Below are positions 28,478 to 36,763 of a stretch of 64,000 nt of DNA, one piece after another. The notes under the pieces are model-generated. The model ran no database searches, was not told where the DNA came from, and saw only the letters and a program-made list of their open reading frames with translations. The translations under genes and the position numbers were made by a program. The number at the start of each line of letters is the position of its first letter. The first letter of the stretch is position 1. Origin of the DNA: JBDHXE01 sp035445085 (GTDB lineage: Bacteria > Bacteroidota > Ignavibacteria > Kapaibacteriales > UBA2268); assembly GCA_035445085.1 (NCBI GenBank), contig DAOMQA010000008.1, positions 1-64,000 of the forward strand, written 5' to 3'.

Positions 28478-29287
28478 ATGACAAAAAATATGTATGCTCT
28501 TATACTTGGTGCTTCAAGTGGGTTTGGCAGAGCTAGTGCTTTAGAATTAGCAAAGAATGGCTATAATATTATTGGTGTGCATTTAGATATGGGTTCCAAT
28601 AGATTGAAAGCGGAAGAATTAAGAAAAGAAATAGAAAATTTAGGTGTAGAAGTTACTTTTTATAATTCAAATGCTGCTGACGATGGCGCAAGAAATAGTA
28701 TAATAGAGGAATTAAAATCTAAATTTAACGATGGAGAATCAAACCAAATTAGAGTAGTATTGCATTCATTGGCTTTTGGTGCTTTAAAACCACTATTTGC
28801 GAAAGATCCTAAAGATACTTGCAATAGAAAGCAAGTGGAAATGACTATGGATGTGATGGCAAATAGTTTAGTATACTGGGTGCAGGATTTGTTTACAAAT
28901 AATTTATTAGCAAATAATTCACGAATTTTTGCTATGTCTAGCATTGGTTCAATGAGAGCAATGGCAAATTATGGAGCGGTGTCCGCTGCAAAATGTGCCT
29001 TAGAAGCATATGTTAGACAAATTGCGATAGAATTGGGACAATATAAGATTACCGCCAATACTATATTAGCAGGTATGACCGATACTCCTGCAAGTAATAA
29101 GATACCTGCATTTGCTGGTATGTTAGTAAGAGCAAAGGACATGATACCTTTTGGTAGAAATACTCTACCTGAAGATGTCGCTAAAATAGTGCTAAAGTTA
29201 TCAGACCCTGACTTCTATTGGATCACGGGGCAAACTATCGCTGTTGATGGTGGAGAGAGTATTTTGAATTTTGTAGAATCGAAATAG
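28478..29287 (+). CDS. FabL-like enoyl-ACP reductase (SDR), first of a tandem pair
   Basis: A 269-residue short-chain dehydrogenase. The NAD(P)-binding motif is GASSGFG (11-17). The catalytic pair is Tyr165 and Lys172, spaced Tyr-x6-Lys as in enoyl-ACP reductases and not Tyr-x3-Lys as in ketoreductases. SSIGSMRAMANYGAVSAAK is closer to Bacillus FabL than to FabI, which has a second Tyr in this loop. Its likely job is the last reduction in fatty-acid elongation. I start at the ATG at 28478; a TTG 11 codons upstream is unlikely. A paralogue begins eight bases after its stop. Confidence 0.75.
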   Translation: MTKNMYALILGASSGFGRASALELAKNGYNIIGVHLDMGSNRLKAEELRKEIENLGVEVTFYNSNAADDGARNSIIEELKSKFNDGESNQIRVVLHSLAFGALKPLFAKDPKDTCNRKQVEMTMDVMANSLVYWVQDLFTNNLLANNSRIFAMSSIGSMRAMANYGAVSAAKCALEAYVRQIAIELGQYKITANTILAGMTDTPASNKIPAFAGMLVRAKDMIPFGRNTLPEDVAKIVLKLSDPDFYWITGQTIAVDGGESILNFVESK

Positions 29288-29295
29288 GCAATATT

Positions 29296-30120
29296 ATGAA
29301 AAAAAATGCACTTATTTTAGGAGTTTCATCGGGCTTTGGCAAAGCAACCGCTTTAGAATTAGCAAAACAGGGATATAATATTTATGGCGTTCATTTAGAC
29401 TTAGGCACCAATAGAATTAAAGCAGAAGAATATAGAGAAGAATTAGCTCAATACGGAGTAAAGGTGTTCTTTTACAATATAAATGCTGCCGACCAAGCAT
29501 CGAGAGAAGAGACCATAAGTTCAATCAAAAAACTAATTAATTCAGGCGAAGATGAAGATTATATACGGGTTTTCCTTCATTCTATAGCATTTGCCGCTTT
29601 AGGTCCATTAGTAGACAAAGATAAAGAAAAGCAAATTACGCAAAAGAGATTAGAAATGTCTATAAATGTGATGAGCAATAGTATGGTATATTGGGTACAA
29701 GATTTATTTCATGCAGGCTTATTGAAGCAACATAGCAGAATATTCACTATGTCAAGTAATGGCTCTATTCATGCAACCAATCAATATGGTCCTGTGTCGA
29801 TGGCAAAAGCATCATTAGAAGCATTAGTACGACAATTAGCTTTTGAATTAGCCCCTTATGGGATTACAGCAAATTCAATTTTAGCTGGTCCAGCCGATAC
29901 ACCAGCATCATCAAAAATCCCAGATTTTCATAAAATGCTAAGTTTTGCACGTGAGTTTAACCCATATCAGAGAAATACTGTTCCTGAAGATATTTCGAAG
30001 GTTATTGCACTATTAGCGTCTGAAGACTCATATTGGATTACAGGTCAAGTAATTAATGTAGACGGCGGGCAAAGTCTATTCACATATCTACCAGAGTATT
30101 ACGCAAATCTAGAAAAATAG
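29296..30120 (+). CDS. FabL-like enoyl-ACP reductase (SDR), second of a tandem pair
   Basis: A 274-residue paralogue of the preceding protein, similar along its whole length: LGVSSGFGKATALELAKQGYN, then GVHLDLGTNRIKAEE. Tyr164 and Lys171 keep the Tyr-x6-Lys spacing (NQYGPVSMAK), and Asn154 replaces an Ile in the MSSNGS loop. The C-terminus is a few residues longer. The tandem arrangement, with an AGG ribosome site in the gap, suggests a duplication. The copies may differ in chain length, cofactor or inhibitor sensitivity. A strong terminator follows. Confidence 0.75.
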   Translation: MKKNALILGVSSGFGKATALELAKQGYNIYGVHLDLGTNRIKAEEYREELAQYGVKVFFYNINAADQASREETISSIKKLINSGEDEDYIRVFLHSIAFAALGPLVDKDKEKQITQKRLEMSINVMSNSMVYWVQDLFHAGLLKQHSRIFTMSSNGSIHATNQYGPVSMAKASLEALVRQLAFELAPYGITANSILAGPADTPASSKIPDFHKMLSFAREFNPYQRNTVPEDISKVIALLASEDSYWITGQVINVDGGQSLFTYLPEYYANLEK

Positions 30121-30143
30121 AATATCTATAAATTGCTTATTGC

Positions 30144-30190
30144 AAAAAAAGAGATACTTTTGATAATAGTTTGAAAGTATTTCTTTTTTT
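30144..30190 (+). terminator. Rho-independent terminator after the enoyl-reductase pair
   Basis: A 17-pair stem (A7-GAGATACTTT with AAAGTATTTC-T7, one G-T pair) closes a 13-base loop and is followed by more T. It lies 24 bases after the stop of the second reductase gene, so it should end that transcript. Confidence 0.75.
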
Positions 30191-30301
30191 TTCATTATTA
30201 CATATATAAGAGCTCTAAATATAATATCTTTTCCGATAGAAATTCTTAGTTTTGTAATATATTAAAAGATTATTTTGAAATAAACATTTACCAGGAAAAA
30301 G

Positions 30302-31081
30302 ATGTCATCTATAAATATAGCAATACCCAAAGTTAATTATTTATCAGTTTTAATATTATTTACAATTTTAATATTAAATAATATTTCATTGAAATGTCAT
30401 GATTCTATTGCACATAAAGTCTATAAATTAGAAAATTTGATAATAACGCAGGTATCTGAACATACTTTCCAGCATACTTCTTTCTTGCCTACACAAGATT
30501 ATGGAATTGTACCAAGTAATGGTCTTATAGTTAGTAATAACAATGAAGCAATTGTATTTGACACTCCTGTTGATGATAAGAGTTCACAAGAATTAATTGA
30601 ATGGGTTACGAATGTGCTTCATTGTAAAATTATCGCTGTCGTACCTACACATTTCCATCAGGACTGTTTAGGCGGGCTTAATGCTTTTCATGCTAATAAT
30701 ATACCTTCTTATGCTTATTATAGGACTATCGAATTTGCTAAAGAGAGCAAGGTTGCCATACCACAAAATAGTTTTCAAGATTCTTTAATTTTAAACTTAG
30801 GAAATCAATATATCATAGTTAAATTTTTTGGTGAAGGACATACTAAAGATAATGTTGTAGCTTATTATCCCTTTGAAGATATAATGTTTGGTGGCTGCTT
30901 AGTAAAAGAGATAGGCGCTAAGCAAGGATATTTAAATGATGCTAATGTGAATGAATGGGCTAATACCGTTGAAAAATTAAAGAATAATTACCCAAACGTT
31001 AAATTTATCCTACCCGGGCATGGAAAGTTCGGTGATAGTAGTTTACTTGATTATACTATTAAGTTATTTCGGATAAAATAG
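30302..31081 (+). CDS. Subclass B1 metallo-beta-lactamase
   Basis: A 259-residue exported zinc hydrolase of the B1 type, the enzymes that open beta-lactam rings. A hydrophobic export segment covers about residues 12-30. All zinc ligands are present: His117, His119 and Asp121 in THFHQDCLGG, His180 in GEGHTKDN, Cys199 and the substrate-binding Lys202 in GGCLVK, and His240 in PGHGKFGD. The NVNEWANT stretch after the Cys also follows the B1 pattern of BcII and CcrA. AGGAA precedes the ATG; a TAGTTTTG promoter-like element lies at 30247-30254. It stands between two terminators as a single-gene unit with no mobile element, so it looks chromosomal and native. The substrate range is untested. Confidence 0.88.
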   Translation: MSSINIAIPKVNYLSVLILFTILILNNISLKCHDSIAHKVYKLENLIITQVSEHTFQHTSFLPTQDYGIVPSNGLIVSNNNEAIVFDTPVDDKSSQELIEWVTNVLHCKIIAVVPTHFHQDCLGGLNAFHANNIPSYAYYRTIEFAKESKVAIPQNSFQDSLILNLGNQYIIVKFFGEGHTKDNVVAYYPFEDIMFGGCLVKEIGAKQGYLNDANVNEWANTVEKLKNNYPNVKFILPGHGKFGDSSLLDYTIKLFRIK

Positions 31082-31144
31082 AATGAATTATTTCCGAATA
31101 AATTGATATTTGAGCTTTGTCTATAAATATAATACAAGAATATA

Positions 31145-31177
31145 AAAAAGGCTACTTATTACACAAGTAGCCTTTTT
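31145..31177. terminator. Bidirectional terminator between the beta-lactamase and a lipoprotein gene
   Basis: A perfect 13-pair stem (AAAAAGGCTACTT with AAGTAGCCTTTTT) closes a seven-base loop. A- and T-tracts on the two sides suit both of the convergent genes that flank it. Confidence 0.88.
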
Positions 31178-31200
31178 CAACAACTTATCTTTATTAATTA

Positions 31201-31914
31201 TTACTTAGCATTGTCGGTAGCTGCTTGAATTGAAATTTGGCTACCATCCGCCCATTCAATCATAGAAGCAACCCATACAGCACTCATATTTTTAATATCA
31301 TTTCTCATCATCACATCGCGGACATTATTTTTATCATTGCTATAAGGTATGACAAGGCGTTTTGTTTCTCCACTTGCAATTTTAGCTCCCTTTAAAGCAT
31401 TCTTTATCGCAATTGGGTAACTTTTAACAACTTGACCACTTGGTTCAAAAAATTGCAGTGTACCTTGAATATTTGTCATTTCTTTTTTACCTTTATTAGT
31501 AATTTCAATTACTAATAAATTAAAGGATTTGTCCATAGTATCGCGTGGCATAAGACCTACAAACTTAAATTCATGATTATGAACCAAATTGACTTTTACG
31601 CCTTGTGCATTTAACGTAGCTATACTTCTTTGTCTTAAGAAATCTTCTTCAATTTTAATCACATCATTTAGTGTTTTGCCAACTATTGTATCTCTTTTCA
31701 AAGCTGCAAGCCTAGTGATACCAGCAGTTAGAATATCCATTTTTTCACGTGATATACCTTTATCATTTGCTACTTGTTTAATTAAATCCTGTATGTTCTC
31801 CGCAGTAAACTTTTGGTCATAAATCTTCGAATCTAAACTATCTTCTTGTTTGTTACAAGCAATAAATAGTATAGGTAAGGCAATGATTATTAATAATCTT
31901 GACAAATACTTCAT
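31201..31914 (-). CDS. Putative lipoprotein of unknown function
   Basis: A 237-residue lipoprotein with signal peptide and lipobox FIAC (Cys20). The first part of the mature chain (about 30-110) is helical and charged. The rest (about 110-235) looks like a beta-sandwich, with KSFNLLVIEITNKGKKEMTN resembling domains that deal with secondary-structure-free extracellular linkers (FxLyD-like). AGGGG precedes the ATG. It is monocistronic as far as I can see. I recognise no named family with confidence. Confidence 0.6.
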   Translation of the reverse strand: MKYLSRLLIIIALPILFIACNKQEDSLDSKIYDQKFTAENIQDLIKQVANDKGISREKMDILTAGITRLAALKRDTIVGKTLNDVIKIEEDFLRQRSIATLNAQGVKVNLVHNHEFKFVGLMPRDTMDKSFNLLVIEITNKGKKEMTNIQGTLQFFEPSGQVVKSYPIAIKNALKGAKIASGETKRLVIPYSNDKNNVRDVMMRNDIKNMSAVWVASMIEWADGSQISIQAATDNAK

Positions 31915-31980
31915 AGTAAAATACCCCTTTATGGTTTTATAAAAAAAACAAAAATAACATATAATATTATTTTAATAAAC

Positions 31981-32886
31981 TTAATTTATTGAATTTAAAT
32001 AATTTTGTAATATCCCAAACCTAAGCCCTTTTGATGAAACTATTAGATAATCTATATTATTTATATCAAGGATAACATATAATATTAGAGCTCCAGCAGT
32101 TATTAAATCTGCCCTTTTAGGATTAATACGATATTTAGTACTTATTTCGTCAGGCTTTAGCTTAGAAAATTTAATTAAAAGATCATAGATTTCTGACTTG
32201 TATAATTTGCTCCCATTAATTTTATCTGCATCGCTATCCGGCAGCCCTTTGATAGAAGTAGCTAAAGCACAAGGTGTGCCAGATACAGCAAATAATGGGA
32301 GACCGCTTAAGTTAATCTTATGTTTAGATAGAATATCGCTCGTGTATGCAATAGCTTCATCAATTTTACTTTTGCTAATAGGTGCTATATAATTAAATAT
32401 CCTTTCAGTTAAACGCACAACCCCTAACTGATAACTATATCTTTCTATAATTTTATTATTTTTACCTATCATAATCTCAGTTGAACCACCGCCAACATCT
32501 ATTAACGCTGTTTTTGATGTAGTATCAACCGCTCCAATAAAACTAAAATATGCTTCCTCTTCTCCACTAATAATACTAATTGGACTACCTAAAGCTATCT
32601 CTAACCTGCTCTTTATATCAATTTTATTACTTGCATCTCTGAGAGCAGATGTAGCATTGGCAATAACTTTAACAATGCTTAAATCTTCAATTATTTGTTT
32701 ATATGTTTCAAGCACCTCGAAAGCACGTTTACAGGAATTTTCTGATATTACATTTGTTTTATCAACGCCTTCGCCTAATCTTGGTGTAGAAAAATGTTGT
32801 GAAATAATTTTATAATCCTTGTTATTTACCTCTACAATGAGCATTAATATAGTATTAGTGCCAATATCAATTGTGGCAACTCTCAT
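31981..32886 (-). CDS. Ppx/GppA-family phosphatase (exopolyphosphatase-like)
   Basis: A 301-residue ASKHA-fold enzyme of the Ppx/GppA family, which cleaves polyphosphate or the alarmone pppGpp. The N-terminus RVATIDIGTNTILMLIVEV is the first phosphate-binding loop. ISGEEEAYFSF and ALIDVGGGSTEIMI are the catalytic Glu and second loop. It has only the two core domains (about 300 residues), the short form common in this group, and lacks the C-terminal HD-like part of E. coli Ppx. It follows prmA after two bases, so the two are co-transcribed. Confidence 0.9.
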   Translation of the reverse strand: MRVATIDIGTNTILMLIVEVNNKDYKIISQHFSTPRLGEGVDKTNVISENSCKRAFEVLETYKQIIEDLSIVKVIANATSALRDASNKIDIKSRLEIALGSPISIISGEEEAYFSFIGAVDTTSKTALIDVGGGSTEIMIGKNNKIIERYSYQLGVVRLTERIFNYIAPISKSKIDEAIAYTSDILSKHKINLSGLPLFAVSGTPCALATSIKGLPDSDADKINGSKLYKSEIYDLLIKFSKLKPDEISTKYRINPKRADLITAGALILYVILDINNIDYLIVSSKGLRFGILQNYLNSIN

Positions 32887-32888
32887 AT

Positions 32889-33743
32889 TTAATTCTCTTT
32901 AGGCACAAAATCAAAAGCTATCCACTCATCCTCAATTAGCGTCTGCACTAATTGAAAGCCATTTTCTTCAGCATTTTCGATAATAATATCTTTATCGTAT
33001 GATAAAATTCCAGATAAGAGGAGATGTCCTTTACTTTCTTTTAGAGCATGGTAAAACTTAGGCATACCCAATTTTGCTAAATGTAGAAATATATTTGCTA
33101 CAATACCATCGCATTTTGGCAAATCATATGTATCTATATCCGTTTCTAATAAAGTAATCTCATCTTCTACATTATTTAGAATAAAGTTTTCTTCAGCGTT
33201 TTCGATAGACCAAATATTATTATCAAAAGCAATTACATTGCTAGCGCCAAGTTTTTTTGCTAATATTGCTAATACTCCTGTACCAGTTCCTACATCTATC
33301 CAATCTTCATTTTCTTTTAATACTGTTTCTAACAGCCTACAGCACAAACGAGTAGTAGGATGGTCTCCCGTACCAAAAGACATCTTAGGGTTAATTACAA
33401 TTTTTAGCTCTTGAGCCAACTCATCAATTTTCCAAGATGGAGCAATTGCAATTCTATCATTTACTATGATTAATGGAACATTTTTTTCCCATTCTTCGTT
33501 CCAATTTTTATCTTCAAACTTCTCTTCCTTAATAATATAGGCTGTTGTGAACGCTTGTTTTACGTTGTCAATTATCTCTTGCTTTAACTGCTCATTAAAT
33601 TTAGAAGCATCGAAAGTTATAATTATTTCATCAAACTTTTCTTCAATACCAGTAAATTCGTATTCATAAATATACGAATATGCTAATTCTTGGTATTCAT
33701 CAGGTAGATATATATGTAGGTTTATATAATTTGTTTTCAACAT
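32889..33743 (-). CDS. prmA: Ribosomal protein L11 methyltransferase
   Basis: A 284-residue SAM-dependent methyltransferase that trimethylates ribosomal protein L11. An N-terminal substrate-recognition domain (about 1-95) precedes the catalytic domain. The typical NPKMSFGTGDHPTT loop and the SAM motif DVGTGTGVLAILAKKLG are clear, and the post-I acidic strand is VIAFDNN. Length fits PrmA (about 290). A TATATTTG promoter-like element lies upstream on the minus strand at 33777-33784. It is divergent from the KdsC-like gene. Confidence 0.92.
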   Translation of the reverse strand: MLKTNYINLHIYLPDEYQELAYSYIYEYEFTGIEEKFDEIIITFDASKFNEQLKQEIIDNVKQAFTTAYIIKEEKFEDKNWNEEWEKNVPLIIVNDRIAIAPSWKIDELAQELKIVINPKMSFGTGDHPTTRLCCRLLETVLKENEDWIDVGTGTGVLAILAKKLGASNVIAFDNNIWSIENAEENFILNNVEDEITLLETDIDTYDLPKCDGIVANIFLHLAKLGMPKFYHALKESKGHLLLSGILSYDKDIIIENAEENGFQLVQTLIEDEWIAFDFVPKEN

Positions 33744-33805
33744 TTTTCCAATAAATTAATATTATTTACTTTAATACAAATATAAGATACTAAATTAACA
33801 AATTA

Positions 33806-34333
33806 ATGATGTTTGAGCAAGTAATTATAGAAAAACTAAAAAAAATTAAAATTTTAGCTATGGATGTAGATGGTACAATGACAGATGGAGCAATGTATTA
33901 TAGCAGAGATGGTGAGAGTTTAAAAAGATTTTCTACGCGTGATGGTATGGGCATAACTCTAATACATAAAGCAGGCATAAAAAGCATTATGATAACGAGT
34001 GAGAATTCCGAAATTGCTAAATCGCGTGCTACAAAGCTAAACATTGAATTTGTTTATTTAGGCACAAAAGATAAGTCATCAGATATAATAAATTTTTGTA
34101 AAAAAAACAACTATACTTTAGACGAAATTTGTTATATTGGCGACGATATAAATGATGAGTTAGTAATGAAATTATGCGGATTCTCCGCCTGTCCATCAGA
34201 TTCAGTAGATATAATATTACAAACTGCTGATTATATTTGTAAAAATAAGGGTGGCAATGGTGCTATTAGAGAATTATGTGAAATGATACTACTCTCTCAA
34301 GATAAAGCAATTAGTTTAAAAGAAAATTGGTAA
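33806..34333 (+). CDS. kdsC: KdsC-like HAD phosphatase (KDO 8-phosphate phosphatase)
   Basis: A 175-residue C0-type HAD phosphatase. The nucleophile motif is MDVDGTMTDG (Asp20, Asp22), motif II is ITSEN, and motif III is GDDINDE. This matches KdsC, which removes phosphate from KDO-8-P in lipopolysaccharide core synthesis, and similar phosphatases for nonulosonate sugars. The length is normal. Two adjacent ATGs are possible starts. kdsA and kdsB are not in the window, so the substrate is inferred. The gene leads a short run with the YtxH and coiled-coil genes. Confidence 0.8.
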   Translation: MMFEQVIIEKLKKIKILAMDVDGTMTDGAMYYSRDGESLKRFSTRDGMGITLIHKAGIKSIMITSENSEIAKSRATKLNIEFVYLGTKDKSSDIINFCKKNNYTLDEICYIGDDINDELVMKLCGFSACPSDSVDIILQTADYICKNKGGNGAIRELCEMILLSQDKAISLKENW

Positions 34334-34352
34334 ATATAAATAGGGTACAATT

Positions 34353-34769
34353 ATGTCAAGTTCTGATGAATCAAATTTCTCGAAAGGCTTCCTATTTGGA
34401 GCTTTTATTGGTGGAGTTGCAGGGGCTGTAACTGCTTTATTATTAGCTCCTAAAACAGGAGTAGAATTTAGAAAAGACCTTGCTGATACTTCGGCAGACT
34501 TATATGTTAAAGCATCTGATTATTTTAAAAAGACTGAAATGGAAGTAGCTGAGATGGTAAATGACAGCAAATATAAAGCACAAGGTATTATTGATAATGC
34601 GCGCTCTAAAGCTGAAGATTTACTCCATGATGCCGAAGAAGTTTTAAAAGATGCAAGGCTAAGAGCCTCAACCTCTAAAGAAAATATTCAAAATAAAATA
34701 GATACTGTGAAAGATGCTATAAAAGCAGGTTCTGATGCTTTTAAAGATGAAATACAAAGAAATGCTTAA
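34353..34769 (+). CDS. YtxH-domain envelope protein
   Basis: A 138-residue protein with the YtxH signature near the N-terminus: a glycine-rich membrane segment (about 11-32) followed by LLLAPKTGVEFRKDL. The rest is a long charged amphipathic helix or coiled coil. Such small proteins are linked to general stress response in Firmicutes and are common in Bacteroidota, with no biochemical role known. AGGG precedes the ATG. It lies 14 bases ahead of another membrane-anchored coiled-coil gene, and the two probably act together. Confidence 0.8.
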   Translation: MSSSDESNFSKGFLFGAFIGGVAGAVTALLLAPKTGVEFRKDLADTSADLYVKASDYFKKTEMEVAEMVNDSKYKAQGIIDNARSKAEDLLHDAEEVLKDARLRASTSKENIQNKIDTVKDAIKAGSDAFKDEIQRNA

Positions 34770-34783
34770 TATAGGGTAAAAAC

Positions 34784-35254
34784 ATGGATATATTAATTAG
34801 AATTGCGTTACTTATAGCTCTCTTAGCTTTTACTTACTTAATATTCTCATTAGTTTCTTTAATTAATGAGATAAAGAAGACTATGAGCAAATTGGACAGT
34901 TCTATTGATTCCATTAGTGGCGAAATTAAGAATTTAAGTCCAAAAGTATCACTCCTAATTGATGATGTTAGGGATATAAAGAATAAAGTAAATGATACTT
35001 TAGTTCATTTTGATAGCTTACAAGTAAAAGCTCAAAATTCCTTAGAGGACATGAGTAGCCTAAGCAAGCAAGTTTCTTATAGTTTAGACAAATTAGAGCA
35101 AAGAACTGAAAAATTAGTAGTTCTACTTGACCCTATAGAGCATATTTTAAGAGACTTATTTAATAAAGTTTATCCAATGATAAGCTACTCTGGGAGCTTA
35201 ATTAGCGCAATATCAAAGGGCGTTAAGGCATTTTCTGGTAAGTTGAATAAATAA
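34784..35254 (+). CDS. Membrane-anchored coiled-coil protein (DUF948-like)
   Basis: A 156-residue protein with one N-terminal membrane helix (about 4-27) and a long heptad-patterned region (LDSSIDSISGEIKNLSPKV onward). This is the layout of DUF948 proteins, which often follow YtxH genes. Function is unknown; a structural or stress-related role at the inner membrane is inferred from that pairing. AGGG precedes the ATG. A terminator follows immediately. Confidence 0.7.
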   Translation: MDILIRIALLIALLAFTYLIFSLVSLINEIKKTMSKLDSSIDSISGEIKNLSPKVSLLIDDVRDIKNKVNDTLVHFDSLQVKAQNSLEDMSSLSKQVSYSLDKLEQRTEKLVVLLDPIEHILRDLFNKVYPMISYSGSLISAISKGVKAFSGKLNK

Positions 35255-35264
35255 TACAGATAAT

Positions 35265-35298
35265 AAATAGCTGTTTTGTTGTAACAAAGCAGCTATTT
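35265..35298. terminator. Terminator between convergent coiled-coil and TolC-type genes
   Basis: A long stem of up to 15 pairs (AAATAGCTG-TTTTGTT with AACAAAG-CAGCTATTT, one T-G pair) closes a very short loop. It overlaps the last two bases of the TolC-type gene's stop codon on the other strand and can serve both directions. Confidence 0.75.
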
Positions 35299-36763
35299 AA
35301 TATTTAATTATCGAATTTTTTTCAAAGTCATACAAAGTTTGCTTTCGTAAATCATAATAGGCAATCCAATAACTCCTAAGTGTTTGTATAAATGTTCTAA
35401 AGGCATTATCTTTCTCATTTTGAGCAATAAATAATTGTGTCATATCAATTTTGCCAATGATATACCTATTCTTAGCAACATCGAACCTTCTGGTAGCAAT
35501 AGTATCGGCTTTTTGAGCAAGAATAACTTGATTTTGCAATAATTTAAATTTTGATACCTGATATCTTACATCAATTTCAAACTTTTTACGATCTTGTTCA
35601 TTTTGATTAGACACATTTTGTTGGTTGTTCATAGCTACTTCTATCTCAGCACTACTTTTTCCCCACAAAAATAATGGTATTTGTAAATTAATATTTACAT
35701 CTTGTTGTTCAAATAAGTTTTTATAAGCATCTTGAAGTACACCAGCACTTTGATTATAACCAAAACCAGCAGATACGGTAGCACTGAAGCCATATTTACT
35801 TTCAATAGAATTTAAGCTTCTTTCTGCTTCTAATTCTTTAATGTTCAAGTCTACTAAGGTTGGTCTATTTTTTACAGCCTCATCTATCGCTTTGTCAATA
35901 GACACCTCGAATTGACGAAATTCTAAGGGTGGTACGATTTCATAATTCGTCTCTTTAATATTAAGATATAAACTTAGTTCTTCTATTGCATTATTTTGCT
36001 CTAACTTAGCATTTTCAAGGTCATTGCGTGCGTTTAGTAGCGCCAATTCGCTTTGTAGTAAGTCATTCTCTGCAATTTTTCCTACATTATACCTACCTTT
36101 TGATAATATAAATAAAGTATCGTTTGTGGCCACGTTAAATTCCGCATTTCTAACATTCATTTGTGCAATGTATACATCAAAGAACTTTTGCGTAGCCATT
36201 TGTGCGATATTTTCCATATCTTGTGTGTATTCACTTTCGCTTTTATTGAACTTTAATTCTTCAATTTCGTTGTCCCAATATAAAGAATTATACTGAAATA
36301 GTGGTTGAATAATAGCTATCTGCAATGGAGTAGCTCCCCATTGCAAAAACTCATTATTCTCTAATTGATCAAAACGCGTTAAACCAGAGAAAATGGATAT
36401 TTGTGTACCTGTTGCAGCAAATATTTGATTAATTTTTAATCCCCCAGACGAATTGAGTTGTGAAATAGGCATAAATTGATATGTTCCATCATTTTGTCTT
36501 ATTTGAGTAATGCTCCTTGATAAGCCGGGTACATTAGCTGTTAGATTTATTTGTGGCAATAATCCAGCATTAAAAGCTTTATAATTTAAATATCTATTTT
36601 TTTGATTATTTTTAGCTATATGAGCTAAAGGACTCCTCTCCTGTGCAATAGCAATACAATCTTCAAGAGTGATTTTTTTAATTTCTTGCGAAAATACATC
36701 TACATTGATAATACAAAATAGTAATAAAAAAAATTTCAGTTTTGACATCTCAAATTTACTCAT
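35297..36763 (-). CDS. TolC-family outer-membrane efflux protein
   Basis: A 488-residue protein with a signal peptide (ending VFSQE) and two repeats of the outer-membrane-factor fold. Each repeat has long helices for the periplasmic tunnel (for example KSESEYTQDMENIAQMATQ and TRRFDVAKNRYIIGK). It should form a trimeric outer-membrane exit duct. Either of two in-frame ATGs (36763 or 36748) may be used; the first overlaps the permease stop by eight bases. It completes an adaptor-permease-duct operon. Confidence 0.88.
   Translation of the reverse strand: MSKFEMSKLKFFLLLFCIINVDVFSQEIKKITLEDCIAIAQERSPLAHIAKNNQKNRYLNYKAFNAGLLPQINLTANVPGLSRSITQIRQNDGTYQFMPISQLNSSGGLKINQIFAATGTQISIFSGLTRFDQLENNEFLQWGATPLQIAIIQPLFQYNSLYWDNEIEELKFNKSESEYTQDMENIAQMATQKFFDVYIAQMNVRNAEFNVATNDTLFILSKGRYNVGKIAENDLLQSELALLNARNDLENAKLEQNNAIEELSLYLNIKETNYEIVPPLEFRQFEVSIDKAIDEAVKNRPTLVDLNIKELEAERSLNSIESKYGFSATVSAGFGYNQSAGVLQDAYKNLFEQQDVNINLQIPLFLWGKSSAEIEVAMNNQQNVSNQNEQDRKKFEIDVRYQVSKFKLLQNQVILAQKADTIATRRFDVAKNRYIIGKIDMTQLFIAQNEKDNAFRTFIQTLRSYWIAYYDLRKQTLYDFEKNSIIKY

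Noticed and set aside
30302..31081. Glyoxalase II or RNase Z-like metallo-beta-lactamase-fold protein
   Set aside because: These have HxHxDH and lack the zinc-binding Cys; this protein has HxHxD, the Cys in GGCLVK and the B1-type PGHGK.
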